Both the position numbers and the translations under genes were made by a program. The notes under the pieces were generated by a model. That model made no database searches, was not told the origin of the DNA, and worked only from the letters and a program-made list of their open reading frames with translations. Shown here one piece after another: positions 23,281 through 35,016 of a stretch of 64,000 nt of DNA. The stretch is from NCBI GenBank assembly GCA_002914805.1, contig JXTB01000317.1, forward strand, positions 300,746 to 364,745, given 5' to 3'. How positions within the stretch are numbered: the stretch's first letter is position 1; every line of letters starts with the position of its first letter. This DNA is from Parasponia andersonii. Lineage: Eukaryota; Streptophyta; Magnoliopsida; Rosales; Cannabaceae.

Positions 23281-25944
23281 AGCATTTTAACGAACATCTA
23301 TGGGTCTTCTCTCTTCATCTCCATTGGTAGTCATTATCTTCTTCATTGGGTTTTAACCATCATTTCTTCTTTGGTTCAGGTATTCTTCCCTCTTCTAGAT
23401 TTTTTTTATTAGATTTGTTTGTGCATTAAAAAGTAGAGCAATTACACCTTATTTATGATTAAGAAATAAACTAGTTGCAGGTAACTTTGTTGGCCACGTC
23501 GATGGGCAGCTCTAGTGACATTAAGAAGCAGTAGTTAGTAAAGAATATTCTCCTGCATGCATATATAGCATACAAACAGACTCATGTCCAAAAAGAACAA
23601 AAAATCGATAAACTAAAACGACAATATGATAATGGAGGCTCCTTTAGACATTTTAACAAACATCTAGTGTGCATTCTATAATTGCCTCTAAACTCTTTCA
23701 TCCAACACTCTTTTACTTCTTAAAAATATATTCACATCATCGCGCATATAACTGCCAAGTATCTAATAAATATATCTATACATTGATATGCATATATTTA
23801 TATAGATACACAGATCATACGGTACCAAAATACGTTTGTATATTTACTACTTACATGAGAGGATCTGGGACATTTTGTAAATTTTTGCTGAAACTATAAA
23901 TGACATGTTTACATTTTATAATGAAATTGTTTACCACTTTTGGTATTCCTCGGACTTTTTGAAATTTTTTATTGAAACTGTAAACGATCTGTTTACTTTT
24001 TATGATGAAATTGTATACCACTTTTGGCACTTTGATGAAATTATATAACATTTGTTTACGATTTAGTACTTTTGGAGAATTTTGGAAAAATTGTAAATTA
24101 TTTGAGCATTTTTTGTCCCTAGTTGCTTTTTTAGCTTGTTATTCGATTAATTTCTAAACTAGTTAGTGAAATAGTATAAATTTTGTTTTATAGTGCTAAA
24201 AGATGGTTAAAGTGCCCTTTCATGAAAGAGCAAAGGCCAAAAATAAATATTGTTGACTCTAAGTGAAAGGAAAAACATAATAAAAATAAAAAAGTAGCGA
24301 CGTCAATTGAAAGAAAGGTAAACTATTTTCTACAAATTAAACCATTTGTTTTACATAAATCTAAACCACTAGTTTTCTACGGTTAGTATGATCATATTCT
24401 TTATAATGAATATTGCGATGTAAACCTTTTCATGAGAAATACTACTAACAATAAATGTTGAATACTTTCTAAAATAATTATAAACTTGTTCGCAGGATGT
24501 TGAATTTATTGTGCCAAAGGAAAATTGGCATAGTGGGAGAGTCATGAGTAAAATAACATAGGTATTTGACCGTTATTAAGAATTTTCTAATAGAGAAACA
24601 ACAAGAAATATTTAGAATTTGTTGTTTCGGATATTTGTTAGATATTGATTGTTCTTGTACCGTGCTATTGTTTTGCATGAGATAAATAGTATAAATATTA
24701 ACGAGATGATTTTTGATTTTATTGAGACATATTATAAATTTTTTATCATTGAATTCGAGTCTATTATGAGTCTTAGATGTTGTCTTATTCTTTTGCATGA
24801 TGATGTAACAAATTCTGAGAATAGACTTAAAGAAACTTACTTTCCAAAAAAAAAAAAAACTAACATAAGTAGAAGGGATTTGAAAGATTTTCTTTTCACT
24901 CATCAAAAGAATAGGACTAATGAAGATACAGGGGACTTTTTTCACCTCGTATATATACTTTGGGTAGTTAAAATGGGAGTTAAAATTATTGAAACCGAAC
25001 TCTTTTAACATTTGAAATTAGATAATAGAATTGAAAAAAAAAAGAAATTTTTGTGTATTTGAAAGCTATTAATATAAGATTTCCAAGAGATTACAATTTT
25101 TTTTTTTTTTTAATCTAGATAGTTGCCTTCTGACTGCCTGTAAATGTTAATAGATAATTTTAAATAATAAAAATGTTTCTGCAACTATTTTAAGCTTTAT
25201 TTTGACTGTGTATCAATATGCGTGAATCTAGTGAGATTTGGAAAAAAAAATACAAATAAAAAATTTTATTAGATATTAATGAATGTACGTGTTTTTTTGC
25301 TAAAGGTTTAATAGTGGTGGGTCTTTTATGATGTTATCTCAAATTAGTAATAATAAACTATTACAATTGTCAGCTCATGAATTTTCCAACTTTGTCTTTA
25401 ATTAAATTAAGGGGTTCCTTGGATATGTACCATGTGAAAATTAATCAATACAATCAAGATTTAATAGAGGAGGAATCATAGGGGATTATAGTTTCTTATT
25501 GCAATTTTTCAAAATAATTAATACATGAAAAACAAAAGGTATAAACATCCTTACAAGGGAAGAAAGATAAAAGACTATGGAAATCGACCTGTACTATCTA
25601 GAAGTAATTTGGAGTCAAAATGACTTTATTACGAGTCTTTTCAATAATGATTTTTTAAGAATAGTAAAAAAAAATTGACACTTTTTTGACAAAAAATTTT
25701 ACAGAAGAGGTCAAAATGATCACAGAAAAAAGGTTAAAGGTTCTTGAGAATTCCTTAAATATATAGAAAAGAGTTCCAAAAAATTATTTTGAGCCCAAAT
25801 ATCCTCCTAGTGATGTCATTTTCCCTTTGATAAAGACTATTGCACCCTTATTAAATAAATGGAAAAAGTATTAAAATAATTCTTTAAACAGTAATAAATT
25901 CTAAAACCTTTCTCCTCACATCCTTCTTTTTCAACAATCTTCAG
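23281..25944. other. AT-rich intergenic DNA with a short tandem repeat
   Basis: Two copies of an approximately 82-bp unit lie at 23869-24033 (shared GATGAAATTGTATACCACTTTTGG-type core, here in variants). Long open stretches on both strands at 24478-25011 have no recognisable domain and strongly A/T-driven composition, and I do not call them genes. Confidence 0.45.
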
Positions 25945-26030
25945 TTAACAATCTTCAGTTATGAGTTAGGCATGCGTAATCTGTTAGTGGATGCGGCAGA
26001 AAGTAGAAACCACCAAGCAAAAATAAGTGC
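25945..26030 (-). pseudogene. FMO C-terminal fragment
   Basis: A block of about 70 bp matches the end of the last exon of the intact FMO gene (26386-26450), including the stop-codon context and the AGTTATGAGTTAGGC core. TTAACAATCTTCAG is locally duplicated in front of it. It lies 350 bp past the gene end, on the same strand, so it is a relic of another tandem FMO copy. Confidence 0.6.
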
Positions 26031-26352
26031 AATTTCATATATATTACAAATTTTTGTACCTTTTATTGGAGCAGTTTACAGATTGTACACTGCATCAAAT
26101 CTTTGTTCGAGTTATGATTGCAATGGTAATTACAGTTTCTTTCGAGGGGAGGTCCTAAATTCAAATTCTCTATTTTGTAGAAGTTAAAACAAATATATAT
26201 ATATCATAATCTACATGAATCTGGTTGAAATATGTATATAGCATTTTTTTTTCTTTTTTTGCCATAGACATTAAAGAATATGAGATAATTTTCAGTAAAG
26301 GTGGTCGAAAATAAGGAAAATCATTACTACTTTTCTATTTTGATTACATGTT

Positions 26353-26358
26353 TTTATT
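26353..26358 (-). terminator. Likely polyadenylation signal of the FMO gene
   Basis: AATAAA on the minus strand, about 28 bases past the stop codon of the FMO gene. Position and sequence fit a plant near-upstream element. The motif is common in AT-rich DNA, so this is moderate evidence only. Confidence 0.4.
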
Positions 26359-26385
26359 TCATCCCTTGTTCTTTTTCAACGATTC

Positions 26386-28605
26386 TCAGTTATGAGTTAG
26401 GCCTGCATAATCTGAGGGAAAATATGGTAGAAACCACTCAGCTAAAACCCCTTTCTTTCTTCTAGTTTTACGTCCCATATCTTTGCACAATTGATCATTG
26501 TACCATACATGGACACAAGCATTACATGACCCCCTAAAGTACTTCCCACTATATAGCTTGGAGTATTTTTTCCACTTCATTACATCCCTTTCCATCTCTC
26601 TTATCTTAGGCAATTCAAACTTCCCATTGAGGAACTGTGCTAGCCATTGGCATCTGATCTCAGATGTACATAGATTAGAGAGAGACTCTGCGTATCCAAT
26701 CACCGCTAATTGCGGAATTTGAGGATGAATCATGTGCCTGCATTTGTTGATAAGATAAGTTAGAAACACACTTAGTAATTAGTACTATACTCATATCATA
26801 GCAGATACTTGACTTTAAAAAAAGAAAATGAAAAAAATAAAATAAAATAAAAAAATCTTATATACGACAATAATAGATGGATATCAAAGATCTTGAACTA
26901 TTAAACACCTGTAAAGAGGAACTATTGAGGTTGGTGGTCCAACAATTTGCTCTTGGAAGATTGGAGACTTGAATATGTTTTTCAGCTTTTGGTCACCTTT
27001 GTATCCTGTGGCAAAAATCACTATATCTGTTTCCATGGGTTGAGTTTCTCCATCAATGATCAATCCTTCTTTGCAGAAGCTAAAGTTTTTAGATCTCTTC
27101 AAGAAGATGCTTCCTTGTTCCACTTTTTCATAAAAATTTTCAGGCAGCATTTGAATCCGACACGAGGACATGTCTTGAAGAAAGCTATGTTTGGGTACCA
27201 TGTTATACTTTTTCAATGGGAGTTTCCACCTAAGATAGCTCTCAGCAAATTTTGAGATTGCCCATCTCTGAAAAATAGGGAAATTCAACATGAGTAAAAA
27301 TAAAAAATAAATAAATAATAGCATACTAGTTGGTTTTGCTGCTTTTGCTAAATTGATATGTTAGAGATTACCAATGGTGAGAGCAACGTGGCCAAAATTC
27401 TTTGAAGAAATGTTTCACCAGGCTTATGAATCAGAAGCTCGGAGAAGCGAGTGAAGTACAAGAGAGGATAAGGAACACCCCACAGATAGATACTTGGGAG
27501 CAGCCAATTAGCAGTCCTTTGAATCATCAAGCAGGGATATTCGGCTCCTGTTTACATAATTATAAAAGCAGAGAAAGATTTGGGAAAACTTGAGAAAATA
27601 GCCTCTTCAAATTTTCTAGGAGGCCACAAGTTATAAAGATGTAATGGATTAGGAAAAAGCTTTTCTAAATTTCTATCCTCAAAAGAATATTCTACACTGG
27701 AAAAAGGGTTCAAGTAGCCTTTCCAAATCCATGCCCACCATGGTCAGGAGTGCTCGGCACAAGGTATTTTCATAAACTTTTGAACAACAAAGAATCAAAA
27801 TTAAGATTGTTTGTTACCATTTGCTTCTGCGCATTCCGCTGCTATATCCACCGCAGATTTGGCCGAACCGATGACAGTAACTCTCTTGTTTCTGATCAGC
27901 TCAGCAGCCTTTTCATCATCCAAAGCTGAGTACTCTTTGGAATGCATCACCTTACCATTGAAGACCTCTGGACCTTGGTTTGGAGGGAACTCAGGGATGT
28001 TAGGAAGTCCACTGTATCTCCCAATGCAGAGGATCACAAACTCAAATTGATACATCTAACCAACACAAACAATAACAAACTAAAGTTAAAGAGCAAAAGC
28101 CACAATGAATATATAAGAACACTATAACATGATCTAAAATGACATATAAATATGTAACCTTGGTGGAGCTACTCTTGGTATCTTGGACAACTATTTCCCA
28201 TTTGCCCTTAGACTCAAATGGTTTTCCTGTTGCACCCCATAAATCCCATGACTCCATTTCTTCAATGGACTCTCCATCAACATAGTCCAAGCTAATCACT
28301 TTGGAGTTGAACTTTATGCAAGGAAAGAGATCAAAGTGTTGAGCATAAGACTGAAGATACTCCAAAACTTGGTTATGAGTAGGATAAAATTCCTCTACTG
28401 AAGAAGGCCATGGGAAATCTGAGAATTCATAAGTGCTTTTGGGGTTTTGGAGTATCGTGGACTGTATAGTATGATTATTCCAAACTCCTCCTACGCCTTC
28501 TTCAGCTTCAAACACAACAGGATTGAACCCTTTCTCTACGACATACTTGCAAGCTAGAAGACCACTTATTCCTGCCCCAATGATTGCCACCTGTCCAGTC
28601 TCCAT
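26386..28605 (-). CDS. FMO1-like flavin-containing monooxygenase (5 exons)
   Basis: NADPH- and FAD-dependent monooxygenase that adds one oxygen atom to N- or S-containing substrates. The closest family I recognise is plant 'probable flavin-containing monooxygenase 1'. Coding exons on the minus strand are 28159-28605, 27818-28055, 27372-27547, 26909-27267 and 26386-26737. All introns are GT/AG and all phases join, giving 523 residues, normal for the family. Start [10 protein letters not shown] is chosen because the FAD motif GAGISG follows at residues 10-15. The FMO signature FxGxxxHxxxY is at 181-191. The NADPH motif is divergent (GSAKSA, 212-217). FATGY is at 372-376. No signal peptide is seen. 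It is the only intact member of a same-strand cluster with three decayed relatives. The substrate cannot be deduced. Confidence 0.9.
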
Positions 28606-28713
28606 TATAGTTAAAACTATACGTGTGTAGGTCACAAATTAGTGAAATATATGACTCTTGGCAAAAGCTTTCTATTCGATGACATATATAGGAGATGTGG
28701 GGTTAATGGAGAA

Positions 28714-28726
28714 GCGTATATATATA
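28714..28726 (-). promoter_or_regulatory. Likely TATA box of the FMO gene
   Basis: TATATATA on the minus strand about 110 bp upstream of the ATG. That is a suitable distance for a 5' UTR of about 80 bases. The upstream region is partly conserved at pseudogene 1, where another TATATAA-like run occurs at a similar place. Confidence 0.4.
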
Positions 28727-29149
28727 AATAATATGTTAATGAAATTATCTTTTCTGTTGTCTGTTTTGCGTCAATTATGAGTTCTACATGATGTGTTTTT
28801 CCTTAATTTATAGGTGGCCGGCTAATCATTATGTGATTTTATATCTTAAATCCCTGTGGAGAGAATTTATTTATTTATTTGTTTGTTTTTGTTGATTGGT
28901 GGATGGAATACATAATACAATTATATTATAACTATATGCGTGGTTGTTGCTGCAAGTATAATATATGTTAGTAAGTAACCTTAATTTTTTCTCGGTTTCT
29001 TTTCTTTGTTTCTCTCTCTTTTTTAATTTGATTTTTTTTCCCATGTTAGCACGTTAATTTCCGAGTCAACTGCCGTATGTTACAGTTATATCATAATGTT
29101 TAGTTGTGCTACAACTAATACTGTTATTCTTTATTGATAATGATATTTT

Positions 29150-30105
29150 ATTTAGTTTTCTTCATTTTGTCCCTCACATTTGTCATCAGTATAAATTTAT
29201 CCATTTATTTTTGACTTTGTATTTAAGTGCCCTATATATGATAAATTTGTTCTTCTTTTACATTTTCACTTTTGACTTAATATTCAAGTACATTCTATAA
29301 TAACAAAGTTATTCTTCTTTTGTCCCCTCACTTTTGACTTAATATTCAAATACCCTTTAAAGTGATAAAGTTATTATTCTTTTACCTCCTCAATTCCAAC
29401 ACCTTTAGAAAATTAATATTAATGGATAATAGCTAAATAATCATTTTATTATTTAAATAGCTAATAAATATCTTTTACTAATTTTTTTATATTAGACATT
29501 TCCAAAGAGGTAGTTTTCATGATTAAATAAATAAATTAAATGAAACAAGATAAAAGAAAAATAATTTTTTAATGGTTATATATATATATATATGTAAAAC
29601 AAAAAATAGGCATTAATTCATTAGTGTCAAAATATTTTCAAAAGCTATATAAAAAAAATTGCATAACTTCTAAAAATATTTTGATACTAATGAATTAATG
29701 CAATAATTGCTCTATTTTTTCTATTTTTTTATTATATATATATATAACTACTACGAAAATTATTTTCTTTTTATGTCCTTTTGTTTATTTTATTTATTTA
29801 ATCATAAAAACAAGCTCTTTGGAAATGTCTAATATAAAAAAATATTAAAAGATATTTATTAGCTATTTAAAAAATAAAATAATTATTTGACTATTGTCCA
29901 TTAACAATTTTTTAATGGTATTAGAATTGAGGAGTAAAAGAATAATAATTTTACTATTTTAGAGGGCATTTAAATACTAAATCAAAAGTGAGAGACAAAG
30001 GAAGAACAACTTTATCATTATAATGGTACTTGAATATAAAGTCAAAAATAAAAAGATAAATTCATACTGATGACAAATATCATGAGACAAAATAACTAAT
30101 GTCCT
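29150..30105. mobile_element. Foldback element (large imperfect hairpin)
   Basis: The left half (about 29150-29640) and right half (about 29650-30105) are imperfect reverse complements. For example, TTTGTCATCAGTATAAATTTAT near 29180 matches the complement of 30055-30075. TATTAGACATTTCCAAAGAG (29491) matches CTCTTTGGAAATGTCTAATA (29815). ATTAATTCATTAGT pairs with ACTAATGAATTAAT across the centre. No open reading frame is seen. A fragment of the same arm recurs at 42046-42180, so this is a repeat family. Arms of nearly 500 bp would make a long double-stranded RNA if transcribed. Confidence 0.8.
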
Positions 30106-32062
30106 TTCTATTATTTCCTAATGTTGTATTTGCACTCTATACTTTTGTTCTTTATTGAAAAGTCAATTTGGTTTTTCTAAGAGCATCTCCAATTAAGCAT
30201 TGCGAAAAGGCTTGGATCTTGGTTCTTGAATTCACTGCCACTTTTAGTGCCACACCCGAAATATATGATGCAAAATTTGGGATAAAGTGAGCGTACATCA
30301 AAACTTGTATCTCAAATTATTCGATTGATCATGGGTTGTATTTGTTTTTATTATTTTTACGTGTATTTGTTGGTATTTTTCTAAATCTAAAGATTTTATT
30401 TTATTATTAATAATCGTTATTTGCAAAAGATTAATTCTTGTATCAATCGAATCAACTAACTCTAGTGATAGAGAACAGCGATATCTTTTATAGAACTCGT
30501 TTTTTTTAATAGATTTATGTGTGTATCATTTATGTGAAGTATACATTTATAATTTAAATTTTTACATATAGTTTACATTTACAATATAAGTTTATAACTA
30601 TGGTATATATTTTTAATATATACTGATTTTTAGATATAGGTTTTAGTTATAAAACATATACCGAGATATACATTTTATGAATAAATGTTGGTGGTATGTG
30701 TTTCTCTAAACTTTGGTAAAAATAATGTGGATTTATGAAATAAAAATAAAAACAGTTATTTATGAAAATATACTTGAGAAAAATGAATATTTATGTACTT
30801 TTCCTAAATTGGATATACTTTCAATTTTGTTTATAAAATTAAAAACAAAAACAAAATTTTCTATATGTTTGTAAAGTTTCAAGATAGAAAATTGTCTTGA
30901 TAACACATTAAATCATTTTTAATTTTTGAAAACAAAAGACATAAAGATACTTGGTAACTATAAATCTAATTAGAAATATACAATTTTTAAAACTTTATAT
31001 AGAAGAATATCACTTTTAAAATTTATTTAGAAAAATATTATGTGCAAAAATACAAGTTTTAAATGTTTATTAATAAAAATCACTTTTGAAAGTGTATTTA
31101 CAAAAGTACCATTTGAAAACTTTATTGAGAAAAATGCCACTTCTGGTCTTACATTTTGTTTAAAAAATTTATTTTCACTTCCATTATTTTTAAAAGATTT
31201 TCTTTATAATTTTTAAAACAGAAAACAAAAACAATTTTACCAAGTATATTTTCCAAAAAAAAAAATTGTAAAATTTTGTTTATTTAAATAAAAACAAAAA
31301 ATGAAAGTTTATCCAAACATGCCCTAGTAGTAAACTATTTCAAAAATAAATAAATAAAAATCTGGAACACACAACATGATGGAAGTATCATATATCGTTG
31401 ACTTCTCCTTGATTTCCTTGTATCAGGTATGATATTGCCATTTCCTTTGGAAAAAACATAGAAAAGAAAAGAAAAGATCTTGCCGTCATACTCTGCTTGT
31501 TTCAAGATCATATTTACTATCATTGACTTTGTAAAGCTCAATTTTCCTTAAATTAATTAATTTATTCCTTTTTAATATTTTGTGTACAAATCTCTTGTAT
31601 GATTCTGCAATTGTTTAAAAATATAGAGAGAACTCTTTTCTCAAGGTGAAAAAAAATTGAAAATTAGTTGTTTCTTTTAATCCTCTAATTATAATATAAC
31701 CAACAAAGATGAGGGACGCATTTGCATTACTAAACAGCATGTCAGTTCAGTTTTATTGACAACAAATTTATAATAGCATACGATGTGTCGTTTTCATTTG
31801 TAATATCGAATATTCCAGTACCGTTATTAAATGATAAACATAGATGCAAATTTCCCTCAAATATAAATATCAAAGAAATAGATATGCCATATGTCGTTTA
31901 TATTAATGAACAACAAATACAGTTGTCTATTGGGAAAGTTTGCAAAAAAAAAACCGAGTGTTTCCATTTTGATTGAAAACCTTGTATATCAGGAAATATG
32001 AAAATCTGAGAGCATAATTTTTGTCATCTATAATTTCACTCATCGGAACCAGAGGAGAAATG
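30106..32062. other. AT-rich intergenic DNA, no gene seen
   Basis: Contains a degenerate repeat of roughly 35-40 bp at 30960-31150 (variants of AAAAATATCACTTTTAAAA). The rest is low-complexity A/T sequence. No domain is recognised on either strand. Confidence 0.45.
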
Positions 32063-33123
32063 TGTTGGAAAAATGGGTTAAGGAAATAATTTGGGCTTGG
32101 TTTGGGCTTGGAAGCTCAAGTGGATTTTAAAGATTAAATTTGTTATAAAATTCATTTTCATGGACCATTTTGAAGCTAAAAATTGAGTGAGATCCACATG
32201 TTGTTGATGAAAGATCTTAGTGAATTCTTGTTCTTCTCTGCGAGGACATCAATTTCGTATATTCATACGCTCAAAATGGTGCACAGATAAATAAGAAATT
32301 GTTGCTTAAAAGTGCACCATTGAAATAGAAAATGAAAGGGAAATATTATAGTCCCACATTGGTGGGAAATGCATGGTGCAAGTGGCTTATATAGAACCTT
32401 ATTTTGTGATGATAGTAAGAATAACAACCATAGATGCTTTCTCAGGTGCGCGCAGGGGGGGTGCAAATCTTCGGGGTTGGGCCTGAATTTGCATGGGCTC
32501 GTGTGTACTCGCACTTGCAGACACGAATGCCGAGCTGAAACTTGGACCATAGTAAGCCCAATTTTTTGTTGTAGCCCAGTATATTTTTTCTTTCCATTAT
32601 GAAACAGAATGAATGTTTTGGATATTACACAGTTTAATGGAAAAACATTAGTAACAGAAACTTTTCTAGTTTCTGGAAAACATTTAATGGCTGGAAAAAG
32701 TTTTGAGATTAATGAAAATCTTTCTAGTTTTGCTACCAAGTCCCTCCTTGGAGACTATAAAAGGTGAGCTTCCCCTCATTCCATACACCAAAACAAAAAA
32801 ATAGAAGCCTTCTTCTCTCTGCCATTCTTTCTCAAGTGTTCTTGAGTTCCTCAGTTTTTCTAGCTAGAGCTTTTCGAGTATCTAGAAATTTTGAGTTCAA
32901 ACCTATCCAGTTCGTAGAGTGGAGGTATTGGTGCTTCACCTGCTGCTCTTCGTCGTTGTATCCTGGGAGACTGACACTTGCAAAATCCTCAAATATTCTG
33001 GTAGAGGGAGCGAATCAGTTTTAAGAACTCTGTGTGGAACACAGGCTTCGACGATTAACAATCCTTTGTTTTGAAGTGCTGCCGAAATTTTACTCAAAGT
33101 TGGAGCATAATATTTTGGTAACA
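32063..33123 (+). repeat. Probable solo LTR
   Basis: Starts TGTTGGAAAAATGG and ends TTTTGGTAACA, an inverted-type LTR border. The interior has a TATA-like CTATAAAAGG at 32754-32763. A GC-richer transcribed-looking leader follows up to 33050, as in plant copia LTRs. No primer site or coding region follows. The flanks (AAATG before, TTATT after) do not match, so the borders or the solo-LTR interpretation may be off. Confidence 0.5.
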
Positions 33124-33377
33124 TTATTTATTGAAAAAATTTATTATAAACATTTGTAACCTTATATATTGCATGTTACAACTACTCTGACAAAATGAAC
33201 GATACGAATTCCTTGCACATTTTATTGAAAATTTTCGTTTTATTTATTTATTAATTTATCAAAGTCCCATATATTTCCCAAAACAACACCGCCTAAATGG
33301 AACAGGGATAAATGAATGGCTAAAACGTTATGAATATGAGCTTGTCAACAAGAAACCAATTTCCATAATCTTGGACA

Positions 33378-33380
33378 TAA

Positions 33381-33424
<44 letters not shown>

Positions 33425-33614
33425 TTGCCAATCCAATAGATATTTTTTTTCTTTACCTATGGGTAGGTATTTTTTTTTTAGTTATTGGATTACCATTTAA
33501 TAGTGATCCAATGACTATAATGAAGTGCATGAAAAGACGTTCATCATTAACGCTCTTTCTCTCTCTTACTTTTTACAATAAAAAAATGTGCATGCTAAAT
33601 TTTCATTNTTGATG

Positions 33615-33669
<55 letters not shown>
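33378..33669 (+). mobile_element. MITE flanked on both sides by (TA)n, copy B
   Basis: (AT)n at about 33386-33421 and (TA)n at about 33618-33669 enclose a 195-bp segment beginning GGTTGCCAATCCAATAGATA. It matches copy A (5693-5880, inverted) and, in part, 42595-42750. The double microsatellite flank is what insertion into a TA tract with target duplication would leave. One N lies at 33608. Confidence 0.6.
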
Positions 33670-33672
<3 letters not shown>

Positions 33673-33740
33673 CTCAGTACTTAGTCGCCAATAAAACAAT
33701 TTAACTATATATTTTTATTATTATTACTTTTAGATGATTT

Positions 33741-33840
33741 TTTTTTTAAATGAAAAAGGAGAGATGAGCTACTCAGATTTGAAACCACTACAAATTACAA
33801 TCTTAGTAATGCACTATCCTACTCCAGTGGTACTTTTAAT
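33741..33840 (-). mobile_element. SINE-like fragment, second family
   Basis: On the minus strand a tRNA-like head can be read: box-A-like TAGGATAGTGC and box-B-like GGTTTCAAATC about 40 bases apart. It ends in an A-rich tail (T run at 33740-33748 on the plus strand). The body differs from the SINE at 33880. Confidence 0.4.
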
Positions 33841-33879
33841 TGATTTTGACACACTAAGAAACTTATATAGGTGACCATA

Positions 33880-34160
33880 GATTTTTTTTTTTTTTGAGGT
33901 GTGGCTTAACTAATGACCATCACTTACTATAAATTTAAAGAAAAATAATACAAATACATTCTACCAAGGGTTAACCCTGACCCACCAAACTCATACACAC
34001 ATTCCTCAAACCTTAGACTAATTAAGCTAACTAATGACCACCACTTACTATAAATTTAAAGGAAAATAATACAAATACATTCTACCAAGGGTTAACCCTG
34101 ACCCACCAAACTCATGCACACATTCCTCAAACCTTAGACTAATTAAGCTAGCCCCAGTTA
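33880..34160 (-). mobile_element. tRNA-derived SINE, tandemly duplicated (121-bp period)
   Basis: Read on the minus strand: box A TAGCTTAATTAGTCTAAGG, box B GGGTTAACCC, an AT-rich body and an A tail (T run at 33882-33895 on the plus strand). The unit from 33909 is repeated from 34030, nearly identical over 121 bp. Related copies are at 6065-6200 and 40925-41275. RNA polymerase III boxes plus an A tail define it as a SINE. Confidence 0.7.
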
Positions 34161-34164
34161 GATA

Positions 34165-35016
34165 GGTGACTATAGATTGGACTCAGATTAAGCTCAAGGT
34201 ATTTTATTCTCTTATTTCGTTATTTAGCAGTGCATTGCGTTTTTCACCAGAAGATATGCTAATCTCACATGGAAACTTTCGGAGGAAATTAACATCCATT
34301 CCATTATTGTATCCACATTGCTAATTCCTTTTTTCTTATCATCTTCACATGTACTTAACAGCTAAAACTCCATACGCGGCTTGATATATACATGCTTATT
34401 CATGCAAGACATTCACTGCTTGCATGAATGCCATAATCAACTCTAATACTCAATCAAAACTAATCGATCAATATTACCTCATCACTTATAATGACATTAA
34501 AAAAAATTGAATTTTTTAAAATTAATTAATAAGATATGTGATATTTTATTTATTTGACTTTATGTATAATAGATAATTTGACCATTTGACCAATGACACC
34601 GTGACCTCATTCGACAAATAGAGGATATATTTTGCATTCCTAAAAACACATGGTTGAAAGTTATCTTTACAAAAAGGGATATTATTATTTTTGTGTCTTA
34701 TATAATTTGATACTTTGTTCAAATTATATAATATTTCACGTTCTGATTATTATTAATATTGATCCTATTATAAAATTATATCTAATACTAATTTAAAGCA
34801 AAAAAATTATATAAAACTGATCCGAGAAGAAATTTATTAAATTATCTTTATAAATTAACTGTTCTAATAAGTGTAAAAGTATAAATTTGTAATTAATTTT
34901 AAATCTAAGGGACAAACATGATAATAACTAAAATATAAGATATAATTAAACAAAATATTAAAATATAAAATATATAAGTGATACTATCCTTACCAAAATG
35001 TAAGGGAGATTTTTGT
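34165..35016. other. AT-rich spacer, no gene seen
   Basis: No coding or repeat structure recognised. It ends with TTTGT, the target duplication of the solo LTR that follows. Confidence 0.5.

Noticed and set aside
24478..25011. Long overlapping open frames on both strands
   Set aside because: No domain, A/T-driven composition, both strands open; likely chance.
25972..26187. Plus-strand open frame of 71 codons
   Set aside because: Antisense to an FMO C-terminal relic; no domain.
30180..30310. MITE beginning GAGCATCTCCAA
   Set aside because: This is a familiar terminal motif of plant MITEs, but no matching inverted end was found.
32263..32739. 158-codon minus-strand open frame
   Set aside because: Overlaps the LTR leader, has no known motif, and the opposite strand is also open.
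33880..34160. tRNA gene
   Set aside because: Box A and box B are present but no cloverleaf can be completed; AT-rich body and A tail mark a SINE.
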